NCBI GenBank assembly: GCA_937927195.1
Contig: CALBCY010000026.1
Coordinates: 1 to 49,801, forward strand
Direction: 5' to 3'
Length of the DNA stretch: 49,801 nucleotides
Source of the DNA: an uncultured Chitinophagales bacterium
GTDB lineage: Bacteria > Bacteroidota > Bacteroidia > Chitinophagales > UBA2359
Part shown: positions 16,528 to 26,375 of the stretch, one piece after another
Layout of the letters: the number at the start of each line of letters is the position of its first letter
Numbering within the stretch: position 1 is the first letter of the stretch
Notes under the pieces: generated by a model
What the model saw: the letters and a program-made list of their open reading frames with translations, nothing else
Told to the model about the DNA's origin: nothing
Database searches by the model: none
Translations under genes and position numbers: made by a program

Positions 16528-18297
16528 TTATGGATTAATGATTGTTTCTGTGTTTGTTACAGCTTCGATTGTTTTTTCTTTTCCGATTCCAACTTGCTTT
16601 TTGAAAATTTTATTAGAAGACTTTTTGCTCTCTTCTGTTGCTTTGGTCTTCTTTGAGTTATCAACTTGTTTTGCAATACTAAAGAAGAACTGGCTGCCTT
16701 GCCCTTCTTCGGATTTTACCCAAATTTCACCTCCATGTAGCTCAACAATTTTTTTGCAATGTGCCAAACCTATTCCAGTCCCCTCAATTCCATTGGCATT
16801 TTCCAATCGCTGAAACATGGAAAATATTCTGTCGCTTAGATTTTGATTAAAACCAAGTCCATTGTCTTTTACCGAAAATTCCCAATAAGCCTCCTTTTCT
16901 TCACATCCTATTTTTATTTGCAAGGGCTTACCTTTCTTGGAGTATTTAATGGCATTTGAAATCAAATTTTGAAACAAGGAAAACAACTCCGTTTCGAAAC
17001 CAAAAACACATGGCATTTCACCAATCTCAATTTTTCCCTTTTTCTCTTTTAATGCCAATTCAACCTCTTCCTCTATAACTTTAAGCATTTCTTTTATATC
17101 AACCATTTCTCTGTTTCCAGAGACTCCAATGATGCTATAATTGAGCATGTCGTTAACCAGATTATTTAGCCTAAGTCCTGAGTCAACAATAAAATCCAAA
17201 TAGGCATTTGCATCCTCATCCAGTAAATCAGATTTTTTACTTTTGAGTAATTGTGAAAAATTCAGAATACTTCTCAATGGTTGACGTAAGTCGTGAGAAG
17301 CTATGTAAGCAAAGTTTTCCAGTTGAATATTACTTTGAACATATTTTTCCAACTCCTCATTCTTTTCTATCAAAGCCTTTTTCGCTTCAACTATTTCAGT
17401 AATATTATTGCTAAAGACCAGAAACAGAGAATCTTCTTTAGGTTCTTTTCTTATGATGGTAATTACACTTTCCAAAATTCCCTCTGTTCCATCTCCACAA
17501 ATCACCCTAAAATCTCCTTTTACTGAATTCATTTCACCATCATACAATGCCTGTAAAATATTTTTCACCCTAAAACGCTCTTCTTTAACCAAAGTATTAA
17601 GCACAGGAGTTTTATACATATCTATCAAGTTGTCATATCGCAATACTTTTTTTGTAGACTTTGAAATAAACAAACGCTTAAGTTCTGAATCATACAAAGA
17701 CATTCCGTAAGGAGAGTGATCCACAATAGCCTTGTACATTTTTTCAGATTCAGCTCTTTCATTATCTGCCTGAATCAAATCGCCAACATACCGTTGAGAA
17801 AATATATACAAAAGCACAAAAGAAATCAAAAGGGTAATCACTTCATCAGGCAAGGAAATATTTGTAAAAAACTCCGTTCTTCTAAATAAAGTAACAATGA
17901 AAACCTCACTCAAAGTAATGCACAATAAGGCATAAGCTATGCGAGTTTTTGTCCCACTGAAAAAATAAAATGCCACCATAAATGCAATTGGATAAATAAC
18001 CAAATACGACATTATGGGAACCGAATAAACCTGTCTCAGGGTAAGAATGATCAAGAAGGTGACTAACAGAATGTGTATCGGAAGAACTAGTTTTCTTGTT
18101 TTAATAAACAGAATAAAAGAAACAATACAACTGACTAATGAAAAGGAGGTAAAGACCAGATCAGTATATCTTCCCAAGTATATTTCTACAAAAAAAACGA
18201 TACACAATGGCAAAGTGCAAATAAGAATCAAGGCACGATAAAGTTTCTCGTGACTAATACTGGTTCGTTCGTTGGTTCGTAAAAAATCCGATACCAT
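16528..18297 (-). CDS. Membrane PAS-domain sensor histidine kinase, orphan
   Basis: 589 residues. The first about 180 hold around six hydrophobic segments (LILICTLPLCIVFFVEIYLG, FTSFSLVSCIVSFILF, LPIHILLVTFLIILTL and others), forming a membrane sensor region. A PAS-like domain follows (about 190-310, MYKAIVDHSPYGMSLYDSEL), then a short coiled coil, a HisKA domain with the phospho-acceptor His in FAYIASHDLRQPLRSILNF, and a HATPase domain with N box (NLISNAIKYSKKGK), DNGLGF and GTGIGLAHCKK. The C-terminal about 45 residues are Lys/Ser/Thr-rich and probably disordered. No response regulator is adjacent. The signal is unknown. Confidence 0.93.
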   Translation of the reverse strand: MVSDFLRTNERTSISHEKLYRALILICTLPLCIVFFVEIYLGRYTDLVFTSFSLVSCIVSFILFIKTRKLVLPIHILLVTFLIILTLRQVYSVPIMSYLVIYPIAFMVAFYFFSGTKTRIAYALLCITLSEVFIVTLFRRTEFFTNISLPDEVITLLISFVLLYIFSQRYVGDLIQADNERAESEKMYKAIVDHSPYGMSLYDSELKRLFISKSTKKVLRYDNLIDMYKTPVLNTLVKEERFRVKNILQALYDGEMNSVKGDFRVICGDGTEGILESVITIIRKEPKEDSLFLVFSNNITEIVEAKKALIEKNEELEKYVQSNIQLENFAYIASHDLRQPLRSILNFSQLLKSKKSDLLDEDANAYLDFIVDSGLRLNNLVNDMLNYSIIGVSGNREMVDIKEMLKVIEEEVELALKEKKGKIEIGEMPCVFGFETELFSLFQNLISNAIKYSKKGKPLQIKIGCEEKEAYWEFSVKDNGLGFNQNLSDRIFSMFQRLENANGIEGTGIGLAHCKKIVELHGGEIWVKSEEGQGSQFFFSIAKQVDNSKKTKATEESKKSSNKIFKKQVGIGKEKTIEAVTNTETIINP

Positions 18298-18688
18298 TTA
18301 ATTCCTTATGAGCTTAAAAAATAAGTTTGGGCATACTTTCGAAAAAATCCGTACTGCTTGACTAACACTGCAATAAGAAAATTTTGAATCAATAGTATAT
18401 TGTACGTAAAATCAGGACCTTATGTTTTAAATTTTGATTTTGAAATTCTCAAAAATTGGATTAAGATTAAGCATTCAATTTTTTACAGACTTTGCTATTT
18501 GTTCTATTGACTTTTTTTACTTAAAATGGCATAAAGAGTTAACAAAACAAGGCCAAGGAAGACTTTTAATGGAGAAAATCTCTCGAGCCTATTAAAAATA
18601 AGTACAAGCAAAAGAAACAATTCTAATTTGTTTCATTCCTTTAGCAAGCTGAATACTTTATATTCGCAAATAATTTCAAATTAGATTT
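18298..18688. other. AT-rich divergent promoter region
   Basis: Between the divergent histidine kinase and rsmD. No ORF, RNA or repeat recognised. It should carry the promoters of both genes; TATATTCG near 18660 is a weak match to the -7 consensus for rsmD. Confidence 0.5.
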
Positions 18689-19261
18689 ATGAGAATCATT
18701 TCAGGAAAACACAGAGGATTTCGTTTTAGCCCTCCTAAAAATACACCAGCAAGACCCACCACAGACATTGCAAAAGAGGGTTTGTTCAATATACTCAACA
18801 ACAGATACTATTTTGAAGACATAAAGTTTCTCGACCTATTTGGAGGAACTGGAAGTCTGAGTTTCGAATTTGCATCCAGAGGCTGCACTGATATTACAAA
18901 TGTTGAAATCGACAGAAAAAATGTCCTTTTCATAAAATCAATTTCGGAACAAAAAGAAATGGGAATCAAGGTTATCAAAATGGATGTATTCAAATACATC
19001 AAAGTCTGTAATGATCAGTATGATCTAATATTTGCAGGACCACCTTATCCGCTCAAAACGCTAAGCACCATCCCAGATAAAGTAATAGCAAGTAATATTC
19101 TTAACAAGGAAGGAGAACTGATCATGGAGCACAATCCCAATCACAACTTTGAGGACCATCCCAATTTTCTATTAAAGAGAAATTACGGAACCACCATCTT
19201 TAGCTTTTTCTGTAGCCAGGAAAAGTTGGACAATCCGGACGGTGATGATGAATCAGAATAA
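18689..19261 (+). CDS. rsmD: 16S rRNA (guanine-N2)-methyltransferase RsmD
   Basis: Methylates G966 of 16S rRNA in the 30S subunit (E. coli numbering). 190 residues, normal length. The family opening MRIISGKHRGFRF and PARPTTDIAKEGLFNIL are diagnostic. The SAM motif is FLDLFGGTGSLSFEFASRG, with the acidic residue in NVEIDR. The catalytic motif IV, usually (D/N)PPY, reads GPPYP here (DLIFAGPPYPL). That substitution at the first position is unusual and could be a real variant, a sequencing error or reduced activity. The C-terminal tail is acidic. It is convergent with rho across a shared terminator. Confidence 0.93.
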   Translation: MRIISGKHRGFRFSPPKNTPARPTTDIAKEGLFNILNNRYYFEDIKFLDLFGGTGSLSFEFASRGCTDITNVEIDRKNVLFIKSISEQKEMGIKVIKMDVFKYIKVCNDQYDLIFAGPPYPLKTLSTIPDKVIASNILNKEGELIMEHNPNHNFEDHPNFLLKRNYGTTIFSFFCSQEKLDNPDGDDESE

Positions 19262-19362
19262 ACTGGTTTGTCATCAATAGGAAAGTTTGGCTATTTATGC
19301 GATTTGATTCATAAAACTTATTCTTTCCTGCCCAAACATGCCCCCTAAAAAGCTAATAGAAT

Positions 19363-19404
19363 AAAAAAAGCCGCTGCATCAAAAATGATGCAGCGGCTTT
19401 TTTT
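19363..19404. terminator. Bidirectional terminator between rsmD and rho
   Basis: An 18-bp perfect stem (19363-19380 with 19387-19404; core GCCGCTGCATC) and a 6-base loop. It is bordered by A7 on one side and T7 on the other, so it works for both convergent genes. Confidence 0.95.
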
Positions 19405-19426
19405 ATTTCATTTATTTCATGGAATT

Positions 19427-21109
19427 TTAACCACCCATGGAAGTAAGGAATTCTGCATTCGATCTTGTTCCTTTCATATGACCTAAAAGGAAATTCATAG
19501 CCTCTTCGGTATTCATATCCGCAAGGTGCTTTCTCAAAATATACATTCTTTGCAGCTCTTCCTTGGTCAATAGCAAATCTTCACGTCTTGTGCTTGATTT
19601 GATAACATCAACTGCAGGATAAATACGTCTATTAGAAAGTTTTCTATCCAATTGAAGTTCCATATTACCAGTCCCTTTGAACTCCTCAAAAATCACTTCA
19701 TCCATCTTAGAACCAGTATCAATCAAGGCTGTTGCAAGGATTGTCAATGATCCTCCACCTTCAATGTTTCTTGCAGATCCGAAGAATTTTTTTGGTTGCT
19801 GCAATGCACTTGATTCCACACCACCTGATAATACTTTACCCGATGCTGGTGAAACAGTATTGTGTGCTCTTGCTAGCCTTGTAATTGAATCCAAAAGGAT
19901 AACCACATCATGTCCACATTCCACCAATCTCTTAGCTTTCTGTAAGGCTATGTTAGAAACCTTCACATGTCTTTCAGGTGGCTCATCGAATGTAGAAGCC
20001 AATACTTCTCCATTGACACTTCTTTGCATATCAGTTACCTCCTCAGGACGTTCATCAATCAATAAAATGATTAAGAACACTTCTGGGTGATTCTCCGCAA
20101 TGGCATTAGCCACATCTTTCAATAAGAATGTTTTACCCGTTTTAGGCTGTGCAACGATCAAACCACGTTGACCTTTACCTATAGGTGTAAACAAATCAAT
20201 AACTCTTGTGGCATATTGATTTGGTTGACGTTCTATTTCAAATTTTTCATCAGGGAAAAGTGGAGTCAAATAATCAAAAGGAATACGATCTCTTACTTCA
20301 TTCGGATCCATTCCATTAATCGTTTCTACTTTTAGTAAAGCAAAATACTTCTCTCCGTCTTTTGGTGGACGAATCGTTCCTTGAACCGTGTCTCCAGTTT
20401 TCAAACCAAACAATTTGATCTGAGAAGGAGAAACATAAATATCATCCGGAGAAGTCAAATAATGATAATCAGAAGAACGCAAAAATCCGTAACCATCTGA
20501 CATCATTTCTAAAACGCCCTCTCCTTCTATAACACCATCAAATTCTATATCGAAAACAGATTTCTTTTCTCCGCGACGAGCGTTACTAGTATTGCCCTTG
20601 GATGATGTTCTGCGGTTGTCAGATGAACGGTTATTAGAAGATGATTTTGCTGGCTTTTCTTTTGCAGTTACTGCGACTTCTACAACCTCTTCTTCTACAG
20701 ATTCCTCTTCTTCTTCCTCTTCTTCAGATGAATCAGCATCCTCTTCTGAATCAGCATCCTCTTCTTCAATTTCTCCAAAAAGTTCTATCTCTAATTCTTC
20801 GGTTTCTTCGACAGAATCGGCAGCTTCTTCTTCAGAAACAGGCTCTTCGGCGACTTCAATCTCTGTCTCTAAAGCAGATTTCTCGTTTGGACCGTTTGAA
20901 CCTTTTCTTCTAGGAATTCTTTTTCTTGCTCTTGTTTTTTTCTCTTCAGCTGCACTCTCTTCAACTGAATCTTCAGAACTTTGATTCTCAAGAATTTTAT
21001 CAATCAAGCCTTGTTTTTTTAGGCTTTTATAATTTTTGAGCTCCATGCTTTCGGCAACATCTTTAAGTTCCGCAAGCAACATATCATTTAATTGCTCCTG
21101 ATCGTACAT
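19427..21109 (-). CDS. rho: Transcription termination factor Rho
   Basis: Hexameric RNA-dependent ATPase that ends transcription. 560 residues, about 140 more than E. coli Rho. The extra length is a highly acidic, Ser-rich linker followed by a basic Asn/Arg/Ser stretch (about residues 44-185) between the Rho_N helices ([20 protein letters not shown]) and the cold-shock-like RNA-binding domain ([32 protein letters not shown]). ATPase parts visible: [19 protein letters not shown] (Walker A), [34 protein letters not shown] (Walker B) and the Q-loop/R-loop area ([20 protein letters not shown]). Insertions between the N-terminal and RNA-binding domains are known in Bacteroidota Rho. Confidence 0.97.
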   Translation of the reverse strand: MYDQEQLNDMLLAELKDVAESMELKNYKSLKKQGLIDKILENQSSEDSVEESAAEEKKTRARKRIPRRKGSNGPNEKSALETEIEVAEEPVSEEEAADSVEETEELEIELFGEIEEEDADSEEDADSSEEEEEEEESVEEEVVEVAVTAKEKPAKSSSNNRSSDNRRTSSKGNTSNARRGEKKSVFDIEFDGVIEGEGVLEMMSDGYGFLRSSDYHYLTSPDDIYVSPSQIKLFGLKTGDTVQGTIRPPKDGEKYFALLKVETINGMDPNEVRDRIPFDYLTPLFPDEKFEIERQPNQYATRVIDLFTPIGKGQRGLIVAQPKTGKTFLLKDVANAIAENHPEVFLIILLIDERPEEVTDMQRSVNGEVLASTFDEPPERHVKVSNIALQKAKRLVECGHDVVILLDSITRLARAHNTVSPASGKVLSGGVESSALQQPKKFFGSARNIEGGGSLTILATALIDTGSKMDEVIFEEFKGTGNMELQLDRKLSNRRIYPAVDVIKSSTRREDLLLTKEELQRMYILRKHLADMNTEEAMNFLLGHMKGTRSNAEFLTSMGG

Positions 21110-21533
21110 GTGTATCTATATATTTAATAGGAAAGATTTTTTAGCAAAATGCTAAATATAAAATAGTAAGTATAGTTTAAGTGAAATATTAATAACAAAC
21201 CATGACTTTGGTAGAATAGAGAACCGTAAAATAGGTGGAAAAAATGAAGTCAGGTGTGAATTATTTTAATTCTGTTGTAATAATACTGCCTTATTTCAAT
21301 TTATCCAAAGGATAAGAACAAATTATTGAAAAAAAAACAGATGTTTGAATCATTTTACCAGATATTCAGTTAAATGTAAAAACCACCATTGACTTATACT
21401 AGTCAACCGAATAGGTCAAGGGAATTTTGTTTTCTTTTTCTAATTTCATATTTTTGAGGTGAAAGACCCAACATCTAATAAAATTTTGTTGTAATGTTAT
21501 TTTATCTTCCTTATTTCTACTCTTACGCTCCTA

Positions 21534-21549
21534 GCCGATCGATCGGCTC
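21534..21549. promoter_or_regulatory. 16-bp perfect palindrome, possible operator
   Basis: AGCCGATCGATCGGCT equals its own reverse complement and is GC-rich within AT-rich DNA. It lies about 65 bp upstream of the likely serS -7 element, so it would be a protein-binding site rather than part of the serS mRNA. Binding protein unknown. Confidence 0.5.
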
Positions 21550-21613
21550 TTCCGCACACTAATGTGAAATCTCCACTATTCCGGAAGAAATAGTCTCATT
21601 TGCCTTTTATTAT

Positions 21614-21621
21614 TAATTTTG
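21614..21621 (+). promoter_or_regulatory. Probable -7 element of the serS promoter
   Basis: TAATTTTG fits the TAnnTTTG consensus, about 125 bp before the serS start codon. No clear -33 box. Confidence 0.4.
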
Positions 21622-21745
21622 CAAACTTTTTTATCGAATTGATTCCTCAATAGAGCGAGATTAGAATTCGAATTGCAAAACCATTTTACTTAAAATAAAT
21701 AACCACAACTGAGTGTACTATAACTCAGGATAGAAAATAAAAATC

Positions 21746-23020
21746 ATGTTACAATTAGCATATATAAGAGAAAACGCAGAGCAAATTAAAGAACGATTGA
21801 TCGTAAGAAATTTTAAGGAAACAGAACTGATCGATCAATTGATTGAGCTCGATGAAAAAAGAAGAAAAACTCAGCATCAACTAGATGAACAATTGGCTGA
21901 AAGCAATAAAATTGCAAAGAGCATTGGACAACTATTCAAAGAAGGTAAAGCTGCTGATGCAAATGAACTGAAAGCAAAATCAAGCGAACTCAAAGAAGGC
22001 AATAAACAACTTGAAGAAGCCCTCAAAGGATTCGAAGAAGGTGTCAAATCTATTTTAGTTCAAATTCCCAATGTCCCTCATGAAACAGTTCCACCTGGAA
22101 ACAGCGATGAGGATAATATTGAAATTCGTTCTGGCGGTGAAATGCCTAAATTGGCCGAAGATGCGGTACCACATTGGGATTTATTAGACAAGTACAAGCT
22201 TATGAGTTTGGAATTGGGTAGTAAAATAACTGCTGGTGGCTTTCCAGTTTTTATGGGCAATGGAGCAAAACTGCAAAGAGCATTGGTCGCCTACTTTTTG
22301 GACAGCGCAATAAAAGCCGGATACACAGAATACATTCCACCTTTGTTGGTCAATGCGGACACAGCTTTCGCTACAGGACAACTGCCAGACAAAGAAGGTC
22401 AAATGTACGAAGTTGGTGCCGATGGATTCTTCATGATTCCAACTGCAGAAGTTCCAATTACAAACGTCTACAGAAACACCATGGTTAAGGAAGCTGACTT
22501 CCCAATCAAAATGACTGGACACTCTCAATGTTTCAGAAGAGAAGCAGGATCTTACGGAAAAGACGTTAGAGGCCTAAATAGAGTTCACCAATTTGAAAAG
22601 GTAGAAGTCGTTCAGATCGTTCATCCAGACAAATCTTATGAGGTGCTCGATGAAATGGTAGCCTATGTTGAAGGACTATTACAGTCTTTGAATTTACCCT
22701 ACAGAATCATGAAATTATGCGGAGGAGATTTAGGATTTACTTCTAACCTTACCTACGATTTTGAAGTTTATGCTGCTGGACAAAAAAGATGGCTTGAAGT
22801 TAGTTCTATCTCTAACTTCCTGACATTCCAAAGCAACAGACTGAAAGTCCGCTTTAAAAACAAGGACGGCAAAAATCAATTGGCACACACATTGAATGGT
22901 AGCGCTTTGGCGCTCCCAAGAATCATTGCCAGCCTTTTGGAAAACAATCAAACTGCTGATGGAATTAATATTCCTGAGGTATTGCAAGCCTTTATGGGAA
23001 CTGATAAAATTACTGCGTAA
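21746..23020 (+). CDS. serS: Seryl-tRNA synthetase
   Basis: Charges tRNA-Ser with serine; class II synthetase, 424 residues as usual. The N-terminal about 110 residues form the tRNA-binding antiparallel coiled coil (KERLIVRNFKETELIDQLIE, then Lys/Glu-rich helices). Class II motifs follow: motif 2 around HSQCFRREAGSYGKDVRGLN and RVHQFEKVEV, and motif 3 in LAHTLNGSALALPRIIASLL. VPHETVPPGNSDEDN is the conserved link to the catalytic core, and EVSSISNFLTFQSNRLKVRF the serine/adenylate region. Monocistronic, followed by repeat-like words (23022-23048) and an opposing terminator. Confidence 0.97.
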   Translation: MLQLAYIRENAEQIKERLIVRNFKETELIDQLIELDEKRRKTQHQLDEQLAESNKIAKSIGQLFKEGKAADANELKAKSSELKEGNKQLEEALKGFEEGVKSILVQIPNVPHETVPPGNSDEDNIEIRSGGEMPKLAEDAVPHWDLLDKYKLMSLELGSKITAGGFPVFMGNGAKLQRALVAYFLDSAIKAGYTEYIPPLLVNADTAFATGQLPDKEGQMYEVGADGFFMIPTAEVPITNVYRNTMVKEADFPIKMTGHSQCFRREAGSYGKDVRGLNRVHQFEKVEVVQIVHPDKSYEVLDEMVAYVEGLLQSLNLPYRIMKLCGGDLGFTSNLTYDFEVYAAGQKRWLEVSSISNFLTFQSNRLKVRFKNKDGKNQLAHTLNGSALALPRIIASLLENNQTADGINIPEVLQAFMGTDKITA

Positions 23021-23021
23021 T

Positions 23022-23050
23022 TTGGGTATTCGGCTTTCGGTATTCGGAAC
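23022..23050 (+). repeat. Short intergenic GGTATTCGG words
   Basis: TTTGGGTATTCGGCTTTCGG then TATTCGGAACTCG directly after the serS stop. The same word family occurs near 26331-26375 (as CCGAATACC) and 43286-43340. Function unknown. Confidence 0.6.
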
Positions 23051-23175
23051 TCGATTTCGCTCGGTTTGTGATTAGGTAAACAAAACATATTGTCCTGCTT
23101 CTACCGTCATTTATAAAATGATTGTTGGGGCGGGATTTTTTTTCAACTTTCCTTAAAAAAACTGCCCTATTTCAT

Positions 23176-23211
23176 TAAAAAACCCAGAGCAAATAATCTA
23201 CTTGCTCCGGG
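23176..23211 (-). terminator. Terminator of the large secreted protein gene
   Basis: On the minus strand a 10-bp stem (23202-23211 with 23183-23192, one mismatch) is followed by a T run. It shares its layout and flanking bases with the terminator at 45442-45481. Confidence 0.8.
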
Positions 23212-23238
23212 CTATAAAAATAATACAAAACCAATTGT

Positions 23239-25503
23239 TTAGAATCTTCCACCATCCGCACCACAATCCACATTACAATCTGGATCGCAAAATCCACAAG
23301 CACCAAGCACATTTATTACTTCGGCACAAGGGCTTAATTGAATTGTTTGTAATGGAGAAGTTGGTGCTGTAACCGGACAAGTCATATCATAATAATTACC
23401 AGCTGCATCCTGAAGGTACAGGACCGTTCCATTGTTTGGATCAAGCGGACATTCATTTACCTCAACAATGTTTACATCACAGCTTGGAAGAACCATCGGA
23501 GCGACAGTTTCATCGACGCAAACTCCAACCCGAAAACCGACATAATCTCTAGTACAACCACCTGCAGGATTCACATAAGTAAAATACAAAGTAGAGACCG
23601 TAGGTGCTCCAACAGAATAGGAAGCATCTGGATTGGCAAGACATCCCGGGCCTGCTGTTGTAACAGTATTTCCATTTGTTATATCGTCCGCATCCATTCG
23701 GTCAGAACCCTCACAATGGGTCAATGTCAATCCGCTAAGGCTTGCGGTTAAACCCGTTCCTGCTTTAGCCGTACCAAAAGAAACCATAGACTCTACTTCC
23801 AGACCGACTACGTCTAACTGCTGAATCACTTGAGGCTCACAGAAATCAACACGGAGACAAAAACCACCCTCATCGCCTTCAGCCCCTCCAAAGGTAGATC
23901 CATTGGCATCTGTTCTAATACTCAGATCAGCATATTCATATTCAAAGGAGCCTATGCACATCCCATTGATTTCAATAACACCTTCTGGTCCGTTTGCACC
24001 CATTCCAGTTTCATTGAGACTGATCAAAGCATAGTCACCCGTACCACAGGTTACACATGGAGGAGGAGGATCGCAAAAACCACAAAGTTCACTGTCCACT
24101 AATTCGTCACAGGGCCCTTTGGCTGCCGTCGGAATTGCATTTCCAGCTGTCGCATCCGCTTCAATCGAAGCACAATCACCATTAAAATAATTTCCATTTG
24201 CATCTCTAATGAGAGCATAATAAGTATTGGCATCCTCTAGGTCAGTTGCATAAGTCTCGGTGTACAATGGACAAGTTGGTATAGCTGAAATTGCCTCAGG
24301 AACACATGTACCAATCCTAAATGAGGTTCTGTCTCTTGTACATCCTCCTGCAGGATTGGTATACCTAAAGTAAAGCGTACTGGTCGTAATAGCTCCTACA
24401 GTATAATTACCATTTCCTTGATTATTGCAATTGGCGTTTACATTAGTAACCATATTCCCAATGGGTGCCATATCCGCTGCACCACCACATTGCGTCAGCG
24501 TCAATCCATCTGGCATAGCAGTCGCTCCGGCTCCAGTAAGCGTTGTACCCACCCAAACTTGTGATTCAGTCTCTAAGCCAATCACATCCACTTGTTGAAC
24601 GGTTATCGGTGAACATAATTCTACAAAAAGGATAAAACTTTCTTCCACTGCACCACCCTGGGCCACGGCCCCAAATTGAGAACCTGAAAGATCTTCTGAT
24701 ATGGAAATATTTGAAAACACTGCAGTAGCTGTTCCATAAACCACTCCATTTAATTCTACATCTGCCGTTGCACCAGTTCCTGTCCCCATCGGATTTGTAA
24801 GCCTTAAATAGTCATAGATCGTTGGAGCGGTACATGCGGTACATGGTGGAAGTGGGACATTTGACAGACAGGTACCGACATTAATGGTATATCTATCATC
24901 AGACACAACATCAACACAAACCATAAAACAAGAATATGTCCCAGTTAACTGTTCATTATAAGAGGTAGAACCAGTCAATGGACCCGCTATTAGAGTACCG
25001 TCGCAATCGTAAATATTAACGACTGAGGCATTTTCTAAAAGAGAGCCAGCGCTGCCTAATTCAATGACAGGATTTGTCAAAGGAGTATCAAAAGTAAAAG
25101 TCCATGTATCTTTAGAAGTTCCCTGCAAATTGGCTTCAATAGCATTGCCAGGAAAAATTAATCCGTTGGGATCACTACCTTCGTATTCAAAGTACCCCTC
25201 GATGGAAGCAGAACAATTAGGATCCTCCGCTAAGCCATCTCCTTCAGGAATAGGATTTCCACTGAGATCTAAAGCAGCCATCCAATCAAACCAATCCCAA
25301 CAATCGGGACTGCATTCTGCATCCGAATCGGCATTGGGTGGAGTTACCTGTGCAGACAGGTTAAAAGCCAACAGCATAAAAATCAAAAACGAAAAGCGGC
25401 TTATCTTTTTTATCTTACTAAATATTTGCAGGTAATTGCCTGACAAAGGTAGACATGCATGTGAATTAATGTTTGTTGTTGTTGTTGTTGTTGTTGTTTT
25501 CAC
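23239..25503 (-). CDS. Large secreted Cys-rich repeat protein with poly-Thr start
   Basis: 754 residues, no known family recognised. It starts at GTG 25503 and runs straight into eight ACA codons, so the predicted N-terminus is MK followed by eight Thr. A signal peptide follows later (FSFLIFMLLAFNLSAQ). The start is uncertain: a later in-frame start would drop the Thr run. The mature part holds two related blocks of about 180 residues, each with CxxC, a GxVYG or GMCIG strand, VQQVDVIGLETES / IQQLDVVGLEVES, LTLTQCGG / LTLTHCEG and YTNPAGGCTRDRTSFRIGTC / YVNPAGGCTRDYVGFRVGVC. There is no T9SS sorting domain; the end is CGADGGRF. Probably an extracellular beta-rich, disulfide-containing surface protein. 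Confidence 0.7.
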   Translation of the reverse strand: MKTTTTTTTTNINSHACLPLSGNYLQIFSKIKKISRFSFLIFMLLAFNLSAQVTPPNADSDAECSPDCWDWFDWMAALDLSGNPIPEGDGLAEDPNCSASIEGYFEYEGSDPNGLIFPGNAIEANLQGTSKDTWTFTFDTPLTNPVIELGSAGSLLENASVVNIYDCDGTLIAGPLTGSTSYNEQLTGTYSCFMVCVDVVSDDRYTINVGTCLSNVPLPPCTACTAPTIYDYLRLTNPMGTGTGATADVELNGVVYGTATAVFSNISISEDLSGSQFGAVAQGGAVEESFILFVELCSPITVQQVDVIGLETESQVWVGTTLTGAGATAMPDGLTLTQCGGAADMAPIGNMVTNVNANCNNQGNGNYTVGAITTSTLYFRYTNPAGGCTRDRTSFRIGTCVPEAISAIPTCPLYTETYATDLEDANTYYALIRDANGNYFNGDCASIEADATAGNAIPTAAKGPCDELVDSELCGFCDPPPPCVTCGTGDYALISLNETGMGANGPEGVIEINGMCIGSFEYEYADLSIRTDANGSTFGGAEGDEGGFCLRVDFCEPQVIQQLDVVGLEVESMVSFGTAKAGTGLTASLSGLTLTHCEGSDRMDADDITNGNTVTTAGPGCLANPDASYSVGAPTVSTLYFTYVNPAGGCTRDYVGFRVGVCVDETVAPMVLPSCDVNIVEVNECPLDPNNGTVLYLQDAAGNYYDMTCPVTAPTSPLQTIQLSPCAEVINVLGACGFCDPDCNVDCGADGGRF
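25471..25497 (-). repeat. ACA trinucleotide microsatellite at the start of a coding region
   Basis: An uninterrupted ACA run (GTT on the plus strand) lies immediately after the proposed GTG start. Length changes would add or remove Thr codons without shifting frame, or change the spacing to a downstream start. Confidence 0.85.
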
Positions 25504-26371
25504 TTTGAAATTTGTTTTTCTTAGATTAATAATTGGTTCTATAACATTTTCAATTTGAGCAACGATTTACGGAGTATGCTATATGGTAAAATGAATGGTT
25601 CAAATTTTCACAAATCCAAATCAAAATTCCAATCATGTTTAACAACCAAAGCCTTTCAAAAAAGGCATCGACAAACAATAGAAAAAAAACAAACACTTAC
25701 TTAGGCTTTGGCCACTAAGATGAGCTAATCGAATTCGCACCCTTTGCATTCATTACTCAACGATTAAATGAAGATATGTCAAAAGAATGATTAAGTATCA
25801 GGGCCAAACATGTTTTCTAAAATAAAAAAGCTACTGCTTTTTGACATTCAAAAACACGAACAATGGAGATATTTATAGGCTATAGTTTATAAGAGGCAAG
25901 CAATAAATTCTATTGAAATACAAATTTCAAATAAGAAAATTTCATATTATACAAATTTCATTCTTAACAAGTCCAGTATTTCTTTAATGGCTTTTAGTAG
26001 AAGTAAACACCTACTTAATTACAAATTTTTTATCCCTGTTCCCCTCGAATCAAATTCGACAAAAAGTCAGTTTAATTTGACTTTCAGTATTTATTTTTCT
26101 TTAGTGTTTTAAAATTTTAAATCTTATACTCTTTTTTTAAAGCAGACAAAAGTTATAATCCACCATTAATTTTACAAGCAATAAGAAATGTAACGGAAAA
26201 ATTCAATCCAAGCAATCATTAATAAACTTAGTAATTGGCCATTAAGCCTAGCCAATATTGATGGGGAGCAATTCTAATTTCTGTTGGCAAACAAATATTG
26301 ATTCCAAACAAACCAAACAAACCAAGCGAACCCAATACCGAATACCGAATACCCGCGAGCCCCAGCGAGCC
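25504..26371. other. 868-bp intergenic region without a gene
   Basis: Mostly AT-rich with stop codons in all frames. No RNA or mobile element recognised. The right end (26331-26375) holds repeated words CCGAATACCGAATACC and GCGAGCCCCAGCGAGCC just after the rarA stop codon. The left end should carry the promoter of the secreted protein gene. Confidence 0.6.
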
Positions 26372-26375
26372 CTAA
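26331..26375. repeat. Intergenic CGAATACC and GCGAGCC word repeats
   Basis: CGAATACC occurs in tandem, then GCGAGCC twice, touching the rarA stop codon. It is the reverse complement of the GGTATTCGG words that follow serS at 23026. Confidence 0.6.

Larger units (their letters stand above)
21110..21745. other. Divergent intergenic region between rho and serS
   Basis: 636 bp, AT-rich, no ORF. It contains a 16-bp perfect palindrome at 21534-21549, a CTTCCG/CGGAAG inverted repeat just after it (about 21550-21588) enclosing a CACAC-TAA-TGTG hairpin, and a -7-like element at 21614. The rho half shows nothing beyond A/T runs. Confidence 0.6.

Noticed and set aside
20592..20984. Plus-strand Ser-rich ORF
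   Set aside because: It is antisense to the acidic linker of Rho, with no start signal or domain.
21550..21588. tRNA or T-box leader before serS
   Set aside because: The inverted repeats do not make a cloverleaf, and the likely promoter lies downstream of them, so they would not be in the serS transcript.
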